Positions 8,171 to 16,421 of a stretch of DNA of 33,930 nucleotides are shown here, one piece after another. Position 1 is the stretch's first letter; each line of letters starts with the position of its first letter. The position numbers and the translations under genes were made by a program. This DNA is from Lachnospiraceae bacterium UBA3820 (GTDB taxonomy: Bacteria; Bacillota; Clostridia; Lachnospirales; Lachnospiraceae), in the NCBI GenBank assembly GCA_002369325.1, contig DFDU01000018.1, positions 1-33,930 on the forward strand, given 5' to 3'. The notes under the pieces are model-generated. The model was given only the letters and a program-made list of their open reading frames with translations, had not been told where the DNA came from and ran no database searches.

Positions 8171-8554
8171 TCAAAAAGGATAATCTTCTCCTTCATTGGT
8201 TATAAACCTGTGTCCATCAAAATCCTCGCGTCTTTCCTCAAACAGATTTTTCAATATACCGGCTGCTTCATATGAAGAAAGGGGTGCAGGATTATCGTCC
8301 TTTCCGTCTGTCCTGATCCATCCCGGATGCACGGCAAAAATATTTACCTTTCCTTCATCCTTAAATGTGTTATAAAGATTCATAATAACAACTATAAGTC
8401 TGTTCCCGTATTTTTTCTTTAGCTCATCTATATCGGAAGAAGGTTTTCTTACCGAAGCAATAACCACATCTCCCGCCTCAAGATATCTGAGTGCAAGATT
8501 ATAACCGAGTGCATATGATCTTCCGGTTCCTGTTATCATTACAATATCAGACAT
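8171..8554 (-). pseudogene. Internally deleted short-chain dehydrogenase/reductase
   Basis: The N-terminus (VMITGTGRSYALGYNLALRY) is the NAD(P)-binding turn of an SDR, and the C-terminus (FAVHPGWIRTD, then PLSSYEAAGIL) matches the distal part of the same fold. The intervening ~90-100 residues, including the NNAG strand and the catalytic Ser and Tyr-x3-Lys, are missing. The frame passes straight from NRLIVVIMNL into the distal helix. Length is 127 aa, against about 220-250 for the family. The deletion is in frame and there is no stop, so a stable protein may still be made, but catalysis is not expected. The start is the ATG at 8554; the ATG three codons earlier abuts the AAGGAGG site. Confidence 0.72.
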
Positions 8555-8616
8555 ACTCTTCATCCTCCTTTTTAATTGTCTACTGTATCAAACAAGCAGA
8601 CCACTCGTCATAAACC

Positions 8617-8790
8617 TCAATCATCCATAAACACTTCCATCATCATTAGCATATCCCATTCTTTATCCGACTTGGCCTGACGACATCGTTTTTCAAATTC
8701 TCTTTTTTGCCTGCTGTTCATATTTTTTGTTATTTCTTTCATTTCTTTTTCCGTAAGAGGTATGCTATATTTTTTCTTATTTCCGAACAT
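8617..8790 (-). CDS. Small highly charged hypothetical protein
   Basis: This 57-aa protein is unrecognised. It is strongly charged (many Lys, Arg and Glu), predicted helical, and ends in a Met-rich acidic tail (DMLMMMEVFMDD). There is no membrane segment or signal peptide. The ATG at 8790 is preceded by AAGGGGGG at about eight nt, a convincing ribosome site, so I prefer it over the in-frame ATG at 8811. It lies between the broken SDR gene and the acyltransferase, with 50-80 nt spacers on each side. Confidence 0.65.
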   Translation of the reverse strand: MFGNKKKYSIPLTEKEMKEITKNMNSRQKREFEKRCRQAKSDKEWDMLMMMEVFMDD

Positions 8791-8869
8791 ATTTATTTCC
8801 CCCCTTTTCACCCCATTAAAAACATAAATTAATGAACTTTTAACAAATCTATTTAATCTCCCCTTTTCT

Positions 8870-9940
8870 TTATTTTTTCACTCCCATCAAAAACCTCAAA
8901 ACAGGTATTCTCATACATATCTCCGAGCATATAAATGTTGCAAAATACGCTGCCGCAACCGGTACAAAATACAACAGAAGCTTGTTGTTTCCAAGCAAAT
9001 CAAAAAACCAATATTGAAACAATACAACCCATACAAAATGAATACTGAAAAAGAGAAACGATCTTGATGATAAATATCCGGATATCTTCCCATGAAATTC
9101 GAATCTCTTTTTTCCGATACCGATAAGTGCAAGAATCATAAACCATTCTGTAAAGGCTTTTGCTATCGTATTAATCGCACCGTAGTCTTTTTCGGACCAG
9201 ATAAACATATATACATCCAGTATTCCGGCGATAAGGCCTATCAAAAATGTAAGCCTTCTGTACTTTTCCGCCTTTTCAATCATGCTGTCATTTGAAAAAA
9301 TATAATAGCCCAGAAGAAATACATACAGATACTCTGCGAAACTCTTTCCGCCCACCGAAAGCAGGTCATATAAAAACGGAAAGGGAATTACCAAAAGACA
9401 TATTACAAAAAACGGTATTTCTCCTTTTGCTTTCTTATCTTTAATCACCCGATTTATCAAAACCGTTATTCCGACACCGACAAGAGAAATAATAAAAAGA
9501 AAATATAAAAACCAAAACTGACCTACGCCAAATCCTCCGTCAAAGCCTGACAAATCAGTCCATTTCGTAAAAAATATTTTGTAATGCCCGAAGAATTCTC
9601 CGTCATAACCCATATTTGTCTTGTCTCCTATATATGCCATGACAGGACAAAAGAAAAGGGTACCGAAAACAAACGGAATCAAAAGTCTTTTTATTCTCTC
9701 CAAAACGAACTGACCGTATGAACGTTTCACAAGTGAATATCTTGCACTCATTCCCGCAAGCAAAAACATAATCGGCATATAAAACGGACTGAGAAAAACT
9801 ATTATACTGCTTAGAATCCTGTCAGGCTCAAATACAATATAATTCAATTCTCCCCATGTATTAAACGCCTGTGCTGCATGATACGGAACAAGAAAGAGAA
9901 TGATCATCCATCTTATATTATTAATAAAAAATTTTCTCAA
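8870..9940 (-). CDS. Acyltransferase-3 family membrane protein
   Basis: This 356-aa integral membrane protein has about ten hydrophobic segments. It is related to O-acetyltransferases (OafA/OpgC group) that transfer acyl groups to surface glycans or lipids. The start RWMIILFLVPYHAAQAF contains the conserved membrane His expected in helix 1. The later helices follow the family pattern (PFYMPIMFLLAGMSARYSL, then RIKRLLIPFVFG). The TTG at 9938-9940 is the only start matching the GGGAGAG site, and it directly follows the stop of the DUF3137 gene, so the two are translationally coupled. The acyl acceptor is unknown. Confidence 0.85.
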   Translation of the reverse strand: MRKFFINNIRWMIILFLVPYHAAQAFNTWGELNYIVFEPDRILSSIIVFLSPFYMPIMFLLAGMSARYSLVKRSYGQFVLERIKRLLIPFVFGTLFFCPVMAYIGDKTNMGYDGEFFGHYKIFFTKWTDLSGFDGGFGVGQFWFLYFLFIISLVGVGITVLINRVIKDKKAKGEIPFFVICLLVIPFPFLYDLLSVGGKSFAEYLYVFLLGYYIFSNDSMIEKAEKYRRLTFLIGLIAGILDVYMFIWSEKDYGAINTIAKAFTEWFMILALIGIGKKRFEFHGKISGYLSSRSFLFFSIHFVWVVLFQYWFFDLLGNNKLLLYFVPVAAAYFATFICSEICMRIPVLRFLMGVKK

Positions 9941-10828
9941 TTAATACTCTCTCCCGTTTTTTATATTTAAAAACAATGTAATAAAATTCTTTATATCATC
10001 GATATCCGACTGAACCTTATTTATCTCAGCATCATAATCCAGTTTCCCGATTGATATTTTTTGATCAAATGCATTATTGCCCGGCTCATTAAAAGCAAGA
10101 ATAACTCTGTTTCCGACAACATTCATGGCAATACTCTCATATTTACCGGCTAAGCTTTGAAGTCTCTCCATAAGATGCGGTGTAAATAAATAAAATACAT
10201 CATGAGGAACCTGAGAATATACATCAAAGTCTTTGTTGAACTGCGTTGCCTCAAGCTCAACCCTATCATTTTTTATATCCTTTTGTTTTACTGCTCTGTG
10301 TTTAAACTTGTGACTGTAAACCAATATGGACGAAACCAGTTTGTCCGGGAAATCAAAAGTCATTATTCTGCCGTCAAAATAGGTTTCCGAACCATGTCCA
10401 TCGTCCGAATTATCTACATACATCACTTTTATCTGAGCAACTTCAAAATCAACTCCCGCATAGACCGCACGAATATAATCCTCCGAAGAATACCTGTTTC
10501 CCATTTTAAATAATGAAGCATTTTTTACGGTTTGATAAGGCAATCCTCCTTCAGGTTCATAAATAACATTTTCAAAATTATTTAATAACGGCTCCTTGAC
10601 AAATGCATCCTTATAAAGCTCTTCCATACCTCTTTGTGCCTTGACAAGTTTAAAATATCCTATAAAAATCAAACCTAATCCTATAGGCGGTATGATAAGA
10701 AAAAAAGCTCCGATAATCGGCCAGCGCATGGCTTTTGCAACCTCATTGCGTTTTTCCTGCAACCTTAATGCCGCTTCGTTATGAACCAGATTTCCGGTAT
10801 TATTTAAATTCATATTTGTTCTATCCAT
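9941..10828 (-). CDS. DUF3137-like membrane-anchored protein
   Basis: The protein has 295 residues. A soluble N-terminal stretch of ~35 residues (AALRLQEKRNEVAKAMRW, helical) is followed by a hydrophobic hairpin at about residues 36-62 and a ~230-residue cytoplasmic domain. The arrangement, with FENVIYEPEGGLPYQTV, an NRYSSEDYI segment and an FDGRIMTFDFPDK strand near the middle, fits the DUF3137 family as I know it. The function of that family is not established. AGGAG precedes the ATG, and a likely sigma-A promoter lies just upstream. The stop is contiguous with the acyltransferase start. Confidence 0.75.
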   Translation of the reverse strand: MDRTNMNLNNTGNLVHNEAALRLQEKRNEVAKAMRWPIIGAFFLIIPPIGLGLIFIGYFKLVKAQRGMEELYKDAFVKEPLLNNFENVIYEPEGGLPYQTVKNASLFKMGNRYSSEDYIRAVYAGVDFEVAQIKVMYVDNSDDGHGSETYFDGRIMTFDFPDKLVSSILVYSHKFKHRAVKQKDIKNDRVELEATQFNKDFDVYSQVPHDVFYLFTPHLMERLQSLAGKYESIAMNVVGNRVILAFNEPGNNAFDQKISIGKLDYDAEINKVQSDIDDIKNFITLFLNIKNGREY

Positions 10829-10857
10829 AATAAACTCCTGTTTTAATTAGTTTATAT

Positions 10858-10887
10858 GTTATACACATTAAAACTCTGTTTAATCAA
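10858..10887 (-). promoter_or_regulatory. Probable sigma-A promoter of the DUF3137-acyltransferase pair
   Basis: On the minus strand, TTGATT (10882-10887) and TATAAC (10858-10863) are separated by 18 nt and lie about 30 nt before the ATG. Confidence 0.5.
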
Positions 10888-10949
10888 GTATTATTATCCC
10901 ATACAGCTACTCCATATGAGAAAATAAAAAAATTGTTAACAAATATATA

Positions 10950-10999
10950 TTTTCAAAATATCTCCCTCTTATTATATATAATTAATCATATTTTGAAAA
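10950..10999. repeat. 12-bp inverted repeat upstream of the pilin gene
   Basis: The arms ttttcaaaatat (10950-10961) and atattttgaaaa (10988-10999) are perfect complements around a 26-nt AT-rich loop. They fall in the 380-nt geneless stretch between the divergent DUF3137 and pilin promoters and could be a regulator site or a cruciform. Confidence 0.5.
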
Positions 11000-11001
11000 G
11001 A

Positions 11002-11016
11002 TGTGCAAATTGCACA
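11002..11016. promoter_or_regulatory. Palindromic operator-like site TGTGCAAATTGCACA
   Basis: This is a perfect 15-nt dyad (7-1-7) centred about 55 nt upstream of the pilin -35 box, which is activator-site spacing. The cognate regulator is unknown. Confidence 0.45.
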
Positions 11017-11060
11017 ATTAAAATTGTGAACTTTTCAGTAAAATAACACAAAAAAATCTC

Positions 11061-11089
11061 TTGAAAAAAAAAATAAAGCAATATATAAT
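11061..11089 (+). promoter_or_regulatory. Sigma-A promoter of the pilin-like gene
   Basis: TTGAAA (11061-11066) and a perfect TATAAT (11084-11089) are separated by 17 nt. Transcription would begin near 11096, leaving a leader of about 115 nt before the ATG. Confidence 0.75.
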
Positions 11090-11210
11090 GTGAATAAATT
11101 ATGAACATTATAAGAACAGAATTAAAATTTTTTGTTAATCATTTTTGCAGAGAATTAATAAAATGTGGTAAAGAGATCAAAATAAAAATTTAATTTATGG
11201 AGGGATAAAA

Positions 11211-11891
11211 ATGAAAGAATCCACACAAAAAAATAATAACAAAGGTTTCACTCTTGTAGAATTAATAATAGTTATTGCCATATTATCAATTCTAGCCACT
11301 ATGATCGGAGTAAGCGTAATCAGATACATCGACAAAGCAAGACAATCAATGGATATTAATAATGCAAAATTGATTAAAGATGCTGTTACCGCACATGCAT
11401 ATCCAAGTAATTTCCAAGGACAAAACATTTCATTTACCGATCCCGAAACACATGAGACAGAATCCTACAAAAGAGGATGGGTATATGTAGATACAACAGA
11501 AATAAGATGTTCTGATCCAAGTACCGCTGCTGCTATGATAGAGGCAGGTCTTGTAGATGTAAGCGATGATACATATTTAGGCATAATTGAAGCTGAAGAA
11601 AACGGAACCCTCTGGTTCCCTGACGGTCCTGACGGGGATTATAAATTTAGAAGTGGTATAAATGAATATGTATTCAAAAACAAATTAACAGTAAAAGCAA
11701 AAACCACATGGAATACATATCAGATAGATGTTTATATAGATGATATAGGTGAGCTTCACCTCGGCGCAAGTGCATCAAATACCATAAGAACCAACGGACA
11801 TGAAAAGGATGAAAAGACAGCTAAGATGTTTGCCGAAAGAATCGGTTTGGATGGTTCAAAGGTTACACCACTCGGCGAACAGAGACACTAA
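11211..11891 (+). CDS. Type IV pilin-like / pseudopilin protein
   Basis: The protein has 226 residues. A short positive leader (MKESTQKNNNKG) precedes FTLVELIIVIAILSILATM, the classic class III signal. The prepilin peptidase would cut after Gly12, leaving an N-terminal Phe and the Glu at mature position 5. A ~30-residue hydrophobic helix continues into an amphipathic segment (DKARQSMDINNAKLIKDAV), and the distal ~170 residues form a soluble globular head without cysteines. The ATG is preceded by GGAGGG. It is the only plus-strand gene between 5 and 23,744, with its own promoter and terminator. No peptidase, assembly ATPase or platform protein is in the window, so whether it builds pili or a pseudopilus is open. 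Confidence 0.88.
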   Translation: MKESTQKNNNKGFTLVELIIVIAILSILATMIGVSVIRYIDKARQSMDINNAKLIKDAVTAHAYPSNFQGQNISFTDPETHETESYKRGWVYVDTTEIRCSDPSTAAAMIEAGLVDVSDDTYLGIIEAEENGTLWFPDGPDGDYKFRSGINEYVFKNKLTVKAKTTWNTYQIDVYIDDIGELHLGASASNTIRTNGHEKDEKTAKMFAERIGLDGSKVTPLGEQRH

Positions 11892-11922
11892 ATATACATT
11901 GTTACAGTAAATAAATATCAGC

Positions 11923-12001
11923 AAATAAAAACCACTTCGGATTATTTGAAATGTACCCGGAATACCGGACAGAAATCAATTTTCCGAAGTGGTTTTTATT
12001 T
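11923..12001. terminator. Bidirectional hairpin terminator between pilin gene and 12-23.6 kb operon
   Basis: The arms at 11923-11941 (aaataaaaaccacttcgga) and 11983-12001 are a perfect 19-bp inverted repeat around a 41-nt loop, which holds a small CCGG-aata-CCGG hairpin. The A-rich and T-rich outer ends give a U tract in both directions, so it can stop the pilin transcript and the converging operon. Confidence 0.85.
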
Positions 12002-12022
12002 AGTTATGATAACCTTATCCAA

Positions 12023-12187
12023 TCAGCTTATATCGTAATAACCAAAATATGCCACAAACCTTTCCGGAGTCATATAAAACGGACCCATTTTGCTTTCATC
12101 TTTCCATCTTGTTACAAGTAAATCCGTTCCTTCCTGTGCTTCATAATGCATAGAACCAAATCCCCATGGATTTCTTATCTTTATCAT
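12023..12187 (-). CDS. Small 54-aa hypothetical protein coupled to the transglutaminase gene
   Basis: The start ATG (12185-12187) overlaps the transglutaminase stop as ATGA, and AAGGA lies at a proper distance inside the upstream gene's last codons, so translational coupling is likely. The product begins MIKIRNPWGFGSMHYEAQEG and is rich in aromatic residues (Trp, Phe, Tyr), with no membrane segment. It ends just before the shared terminator, so it would be the last cistron of the operon. I do not recognise the family. The coupling and the full use of the space before the terminator support a real gene. Confidence 0.65.
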   Translation of the reverse strand: MIKIRNPWGFGSMHYEAQEGTDLLVTRWKDESKMGPFYMTPERFVAYFGYYDIS

Positions 12188-14310
12188 TTTTTCCTTACAG
12201 AGCCAACATCTTTCAACATCTTATATACCTTTACCGAAAGCCTTACAACGTCTTCATCTGCCGCATCTCCTCGAAATCGCACACGCCTGTAGCTATCAAT
12301 AAGAGCTTCTAAATCCTTTTTCAGCTTTGGCTCGAGTTTTTCTTTATCTGTATTCTCCAATATCTTAAATACTCTTTTCATATTTTCCGTAAGCTTTTGT
12401 TCACTCGTCATATGCATGTAACGATTATATCTTATTAAATAAAACAAAATAGTAACACAGATCAAAGCACCGATAATCAAGGCTGCGTAAGCTGCTGATT
12501 TTTTTATGAAAGAGCCATCGATTATTTTATCTTCCTTATCTTTTTTTGATATGTCCGGTTTGGGTATTTCCACTAACTCATCGTCAGGCTTATGGTAGTT
12601 TTCATCCCCGTTACCTTCTTTTATATCATCCGCTTTTTCACCTGATTTTTCATCTGATTCATCAGTCTTTTTCACATAATTTAAACCGAGTTTCCATGTG
12701 TAATCCTCTGCTGTTTTATATGCTCCCGTCGGCTCAAAAGGAACCCATCCCAGACCTTCGATATATGCTTCCGGCCATGCATGGGCATCGGAACCAAGCA
12801 CCTTCGAAGTATCCTTGTTATCATGAACATATCCCACAGAATACCTTGAAGGTATTCCGGCAATTCTTAGCATGAGCACCATAGCCGAAGCATAATGTAC
12901 ACAATATCCCTTTTGTGTAACAAAGAGGAAATCCTCAACATAATTATCTTTTCCCGACAAGTCAACCGAATCATCATATTCATATTGCCTTAAATATGCT
13001 TCAATCATACGTGCTTTCTCATAATCGGAATCCGCATCCTTTATAATTTCATCGGTCAATGCAGTTATACGGTCGGTTGCCATTCCCGTATCCAGATATA
13101 TGCTCATATCCTTTTTTGATATTGCAGCCTCGTATTCTTCTTTTGTCATAATATCATCTAAATTTATACTATATATATCCCTAGTATATTCGACTATGGT
13201 TTCATAGCTTTCATAAGGCATTTGACTTCCGTCGGCAAGTCTCTTGAAATAAGGGCTTCCGTAATCTATAACAAAATATTTTACGGTATACTTATATCCC
13301 TTTTTCTTCTTTTTACCGTTATCATCCGTTCCGGAAACATCAAATGTCGTAAGCGGCACTATGGTATCATAGGTTCTTAAATATCTGTATTCCACATCGG
13401 ATACAACTATATTTGATAAAAAGGAAGCTTCATTTTTATCGAAACCGGCATGATAAAGCGCATTCATAAAAAGAGCAAACCATTCCTTTTTTGTAGGTTC
13501 GGAAATATCTTTTTCGGACATTCCGTTTTTATCCATACTTACGAAGCTTCTTCCTTTAAGATATATCATTGTTTTTCTTGAATTATAACGGTCTTCGAAT
13601 AAAAGCTCTTCTCTGTCATTGCCGATTATTCCACCCGAAAGCTTACCGGATTCCGAGTATCCCGAATAATTACCTCCCGAAAATCCAAGTCCTTCAAATA
13701 AATACACACCCTCGTCTATAATTTTTCCAAGAAAGCTTCCTGCTGAATTTAACATCTTTTTTACATATGTCCATTGACACGGCTTTTCATAAACAGGAAT
13801 AAATATGGTTATTATTGCGATTATTACGGGAACAGCCAAATAATATACAATGTCTTTTTTTATCAGAATTGTAATTGAATAAAAAATAAGCATAACAAGA
13901 CTGATACCTGCATATCTCGGAATATTTGAGCTGTTTAAAATCCATGAAGCAGAAAGCAAAAGCATGGCAAGTGCCCAGCTCCAACGTCGTATCTTTTTTA
14001 TATTCAGGATACAGATTATTAGTATTACAAGAAATGCCGCAAGCATGTTTACAAACAAAAGCTTATCCCGAAACACAAGCGCCAATACCAAAGTTATTGC
14101 CGCTGATGCAACGATATTCCATCGCTCAAAATCAAGCAATTTACAAATTATCATAAGCATCAGATCAACTACCGTATAGCACAAAAAGAAGCCTATATCT
14201 ATGTCATCTATTCCCGCGGCCTTTATAACTCCCGCAAAAGCCACGGCAAGCAATACATATACAGGAAATGTCATATAATATTTAATTGTACTTATTTTGT
14301 TTTCTGCCAT
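12184..14310 (-). CDS. TgpA-like transmembrane transglutaminase
   Basis: The protein has 708 residues. About six or seven hydrophobic helices occupy the first ~195 residues (DUF3488-like). A large extracytoplasmic part follows, with a transglutaminase-like core: Cys470 in GYCVHYASAM, His510 in DAHAWPEAY and an acidic residue in WVPFEPTGAY (residue ~526). A Lys/Glu/Asp-rich linker leads to one more helix (~residues 594-616) and a ~90-residue cytoplasmic tail. All the expected catalytic residues are present. It lies 3 nt behind the DUF58 gene, the usual MoxR-DUF58-transglutaminase order. The substrate, probably a cell-surface protein or peptide, is unknown. Confidence 0.9.
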   Translation of the reverse strand: MAENKISTIKYYMTFPVYVLLAVAFAGVIKAAGIDDIDIGFFLCYTVVDLMLMIICKLLDFERWNIVASAAITLVLALVFRDKLLFVNMLAAFLVILIICILNIKKIRRWSWALAMLLLSASWILNSSNIPRYAGISLVMLIFYSITILIKKDIVYYLAVPVIIAIITIFIPVYEKPCQWTYVKKMLNSAGSFLGKIIDEGVYLFEGLGFSGGNYSGYSESGKLSGGIIGNDREELLFEDRYNSRKTMIYLKGRSFVSMDKNGMSEKDISEPTKKEWFALFMNALYHAGFDKNEASFLSNIVVSDVEYRYLRTYDTIVPLTTFDVSGTDDNGKKKKKGYKYTVKYFVIDYGSPYFKRLADGSQMPYESYETIVEYTRDIYSINLDDIMTKEEYEAAISKKDMSIYLDTGMATDRITALTDEIIKDADSDYEKARMIEAYLRQYEYDDSVDLSGKDNYVEDFLFVTQKGYCVHYASAMVLMLRIAGIPSRYSVGYVHDNKDTSKVLGSDAHAWPEAYIEGLGWVPFEPTGAYKTAEDYTWKLGLNYVKKTDESDEKSGEKADDIKEGNGDENYHKPDDELVEIPKPDISKKDKEDKIIDGSFIKKSAAYAALIIGALICVTILFYLIRYNRYMHMTSEQKLTENMKRVFKILENTDKEKLEPKLKKDLEALIDSYRRVRFRGDAADEDVVRLSVKVYKMLKDVGSVRKK

Positions 14311-14313
14311 AGC

Positions 14314-15444
14314 TTAAGCTCCCGTAAGTCTTCCGTCTTCCTCATAGAAAAATGCAACAGCTCCGCCTGCTTTGCGTGCAGTTTCCTCAAGCTTATCATA
14401 TGCACCTTCCGAAATCTCTTTTCCCGAGGTACCCAGGACTCTCATTTTATCCATATAAAAGCTTCTGAAGCTGTCATGATTTTCAATTAAAACCTCTTGA
14501 ATTCCCGCACAATAATATATGACTTTTATCGGTTTACTCTGTTTTACAAAATAATTGACTGCAGATACGATAAATTCCAGCATATAATCGCGTGTTACGA
14601 TATCCGATTTTTTATAAGGCATCATAACTACCGTAAGCATTTCCGTATCCTGTTTATCAGGCAGTCTTACGTACAATTCACGACTTCTTGCATAATTCTT
14701 CCAATGTACCGAATTAATTGAATCCCCCGGCATATATTTTCTTGTATCATTTCCGAGCGATATATCATCCCTTTCGGACCTGAACCGGTTTCTCTTATCT
14801 GCCATCTCTTCAAATACTCTGTTTATATCGGTATATGCTACATCGGTTATGGACGGTAAAACATACACTCTTAAAGGTGCCGGAATATCATATGTAATAT
14901 CCATGATACCGAATATATCGCTTATTTGTATTTTTTCGATTCCTTCAACATAGCTTCCGGCATATTTGCATGACATTTTTGTTTCTATTATTTTATTTTC
15001 AAACGGGAGAAAATTATATATCTCCCCGGTAAAGTCATCTTCAAAATCGGTAACCTCTTTTGCCTTTATAAGCCTGACATTTCCAAGAGGAATAATCCAT
15101 GCATTTGAAACAGTTATCTGATAAGGAACTGCCGAATTTTTATACAATATACGGTCTCCAACATCCTGATATATCCTAAGTGCTACCCTTGTCATAACAA
15201 TTTGCAAAAATGCCACAGGTATATATAAAAGAATACTAAAAAACAAGACATACGAGAGTCCTCCGCCCTGATTACTTACATAGATTGCCGATGAAATAAG
15301 CGCAATCAAATAAACAATACGAGGAATCAATCTGCCATGTCTTGTCTTTTTATTTCGTCTGATATTATTTTTTTCTTTGGTTATTCTTTTTCCTGAAATT
15401 AATTTTGGAGTTTTATCTTTTATATCGACACTTTTTTTATTCAC
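14314..15444 (-). CDS. DUF58 domain protein (MoxR-associated)
   Basis: The protein has 376 residues. A very basic N-terminus (~40 residues with DKTPKLISGKRITKEKNN) is followed by two hydrophobic segments at ~43-90 and then a soluble part. The DUF58 signature appears near residues 220-250: DDISLGNDTRKYMPGDS, then VHWKNYARSRELYVR. A von Willebrand-like region with Thr/Ser metal-site candidates follows. DUF58 proteins travel with MoxR ATPases and are thought to act with them on envelope or complex assembly; the exact role is unknown. The start is GTG, with GGAGG seven nt before it. The gene starts 38 nt after moxR. Confidence 0.88.
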   Translation of the reverse strand: MNKKSVDIKDKTPKLISGKRITKEKNNIRRNKKTRHGRLIPRIVYLIALISSAIYVSNQGGGLSYVLFFSILLYIPVAFLQIVMTRVALRIYQDVGDRILYKNSAVPYQITVSNAWIIPLGNVRLIKAKEVTDFEDDFTGEIYNFLPFENKIIETKMSCKYAGSYVEGIEKIQISDIFGIMDITYDIPAPLRVYVLPSITDVAYTDINRVFEEMADKRNRFRSERDDISLGNDTRKYMPGDSINSVHWKNYARSRELYVRLPDKQDTEMLTVVMMPYKKSDIVTRDYMLEFIVSAVNYFVKQSKPIKVIYYCAGIQEVLIENHDSFRSFYMDKMRVLGTSGKEISEGAYDKLEETARKAGGAVAFFYEEDGRLTGA

Positions 15445-15482
15445 GAAAAACCTCCAATTAGTGTTCTTAACCTTTTAAGCCT

Positions 15483-16409
15483 TTATACGGGTCTCTTTAT
15501 CCTATCTACTATGCGGATAATAAGCTGCTCTCCCGTATACTTATCCATACGTGCCTTTGATGTAAGAACAAGTCGATGCGGCAATACCACCTTGGACATC
15601 TCTATAACATCCTCGGGAATAACAAAATCGCGGCCGTTTATATATGCCTTTGACTTTGAAGCCATCAATAAATCAAGCCCCGCTCTGGGACTCAATCCAT
15701 ATACCAGCTCACTCATATCTCTGGTTGAATCAACTATGGAAAGAGCATATTCTATAACTTCATCCTTGATAATTACATCTTTAACCTCTTTTTTCATACG
15801 AACAACATCAAAAGCCTTGAGTACCGGAGATATATCTTCGTCCATCCTTCCTTCCAGATAATTCTTTGCAAGAGTCATTTGCATTTTTTTATCAGGATAT
15901 CCGAGACTCATTTTAATCATAAATCGATCCAGCTCTGCCTCCGGAAGTGGATATGTTCCAAGCTGCTCTGACGGATTTTGAGTTGCGATAACCATAAAAA
16001 GCTCCGGTAAATCAAAGGTTGTATTATCAATGGTTACCTGACCTTCCTCCATCGCTTCAAGAAGAGCCGACTGAGTTCTCGGCGGAGTTCTGTTAATCTC
16101 ATCTGCCAGGATTATCTGATTATGTATAGGACCCTTTACTATTTGGAATTCAGAGGTATTAGCATTAAAAACCGAGGTTCCGACCACATCCGTAGGAAGT
16201 GTATCCGGAGTAAACTGAATTCGTCCGAAATCCGCCTCTATCGACTTTGCCATAGCTTTGGCAAGAGTTGTTTTTCCCACTCCGGGCACGTCTTCTATAA
16301 GCACATGTCCGCCCGCAAGAAGAACGGTAATAAGATTATCTATTACCTTATCCTTTCCGATGAAATACTTCGAAATATTTTCCCTGAGTCTTTTAATCAA
16401 TTCCTGCAT
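15483..16409 (-). CDS. MoxR-type AAA+ ATPase
   Basis: The protein has 308 residues and lacks membrane segments. Walker A (GVGKTTLAKAMAKS, ~residues 43-56), Walker B with the MoxR-specific ILADEINRTPPRTQSALLEA (~103-122), sensor 1 (VIATQNPSE) and a C-terminal lid with GLSPRAGLDLLMASK are all present. MoxR proteins act as chaperone-like ATPases with DUF58 partners. The start is the ATG at 16409, since AGGAG is nine nt away; the TTG two codons earlier is too close. The gene follows the DUF218 gene after a short spacer. Confidence 0.93.
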   Translation of the reverse strand: MQELIKRLRENISKYFIGKDKVIDNLITVLLAGGHVLIEDVPGVGKTTLAKAMAKSIEADFGRIQFTPDTLPTDVVGTSVFNANTSEFQIVKGPIHNQIILADEINRTPPRTQSALLEAMEEGQVTIDNTTFDLPELFMVIATQNPSEQLGTYPLPEAELDRFMIKMSLGYPDKKMQMTLAKNYLEGRMDEDISPVLKAFDVVRMKKEVKDVIIKDEVIEYALSIVDSTRDMSELVYGLSPRAGLDLLMASKSKAYINGRDFVIPEDVIEMSKVVLPHRLVLTSKARMDKYTGEQLIIRIVDRIKRPV

Positions 16410-16421
16410 AATCAATTTCTC

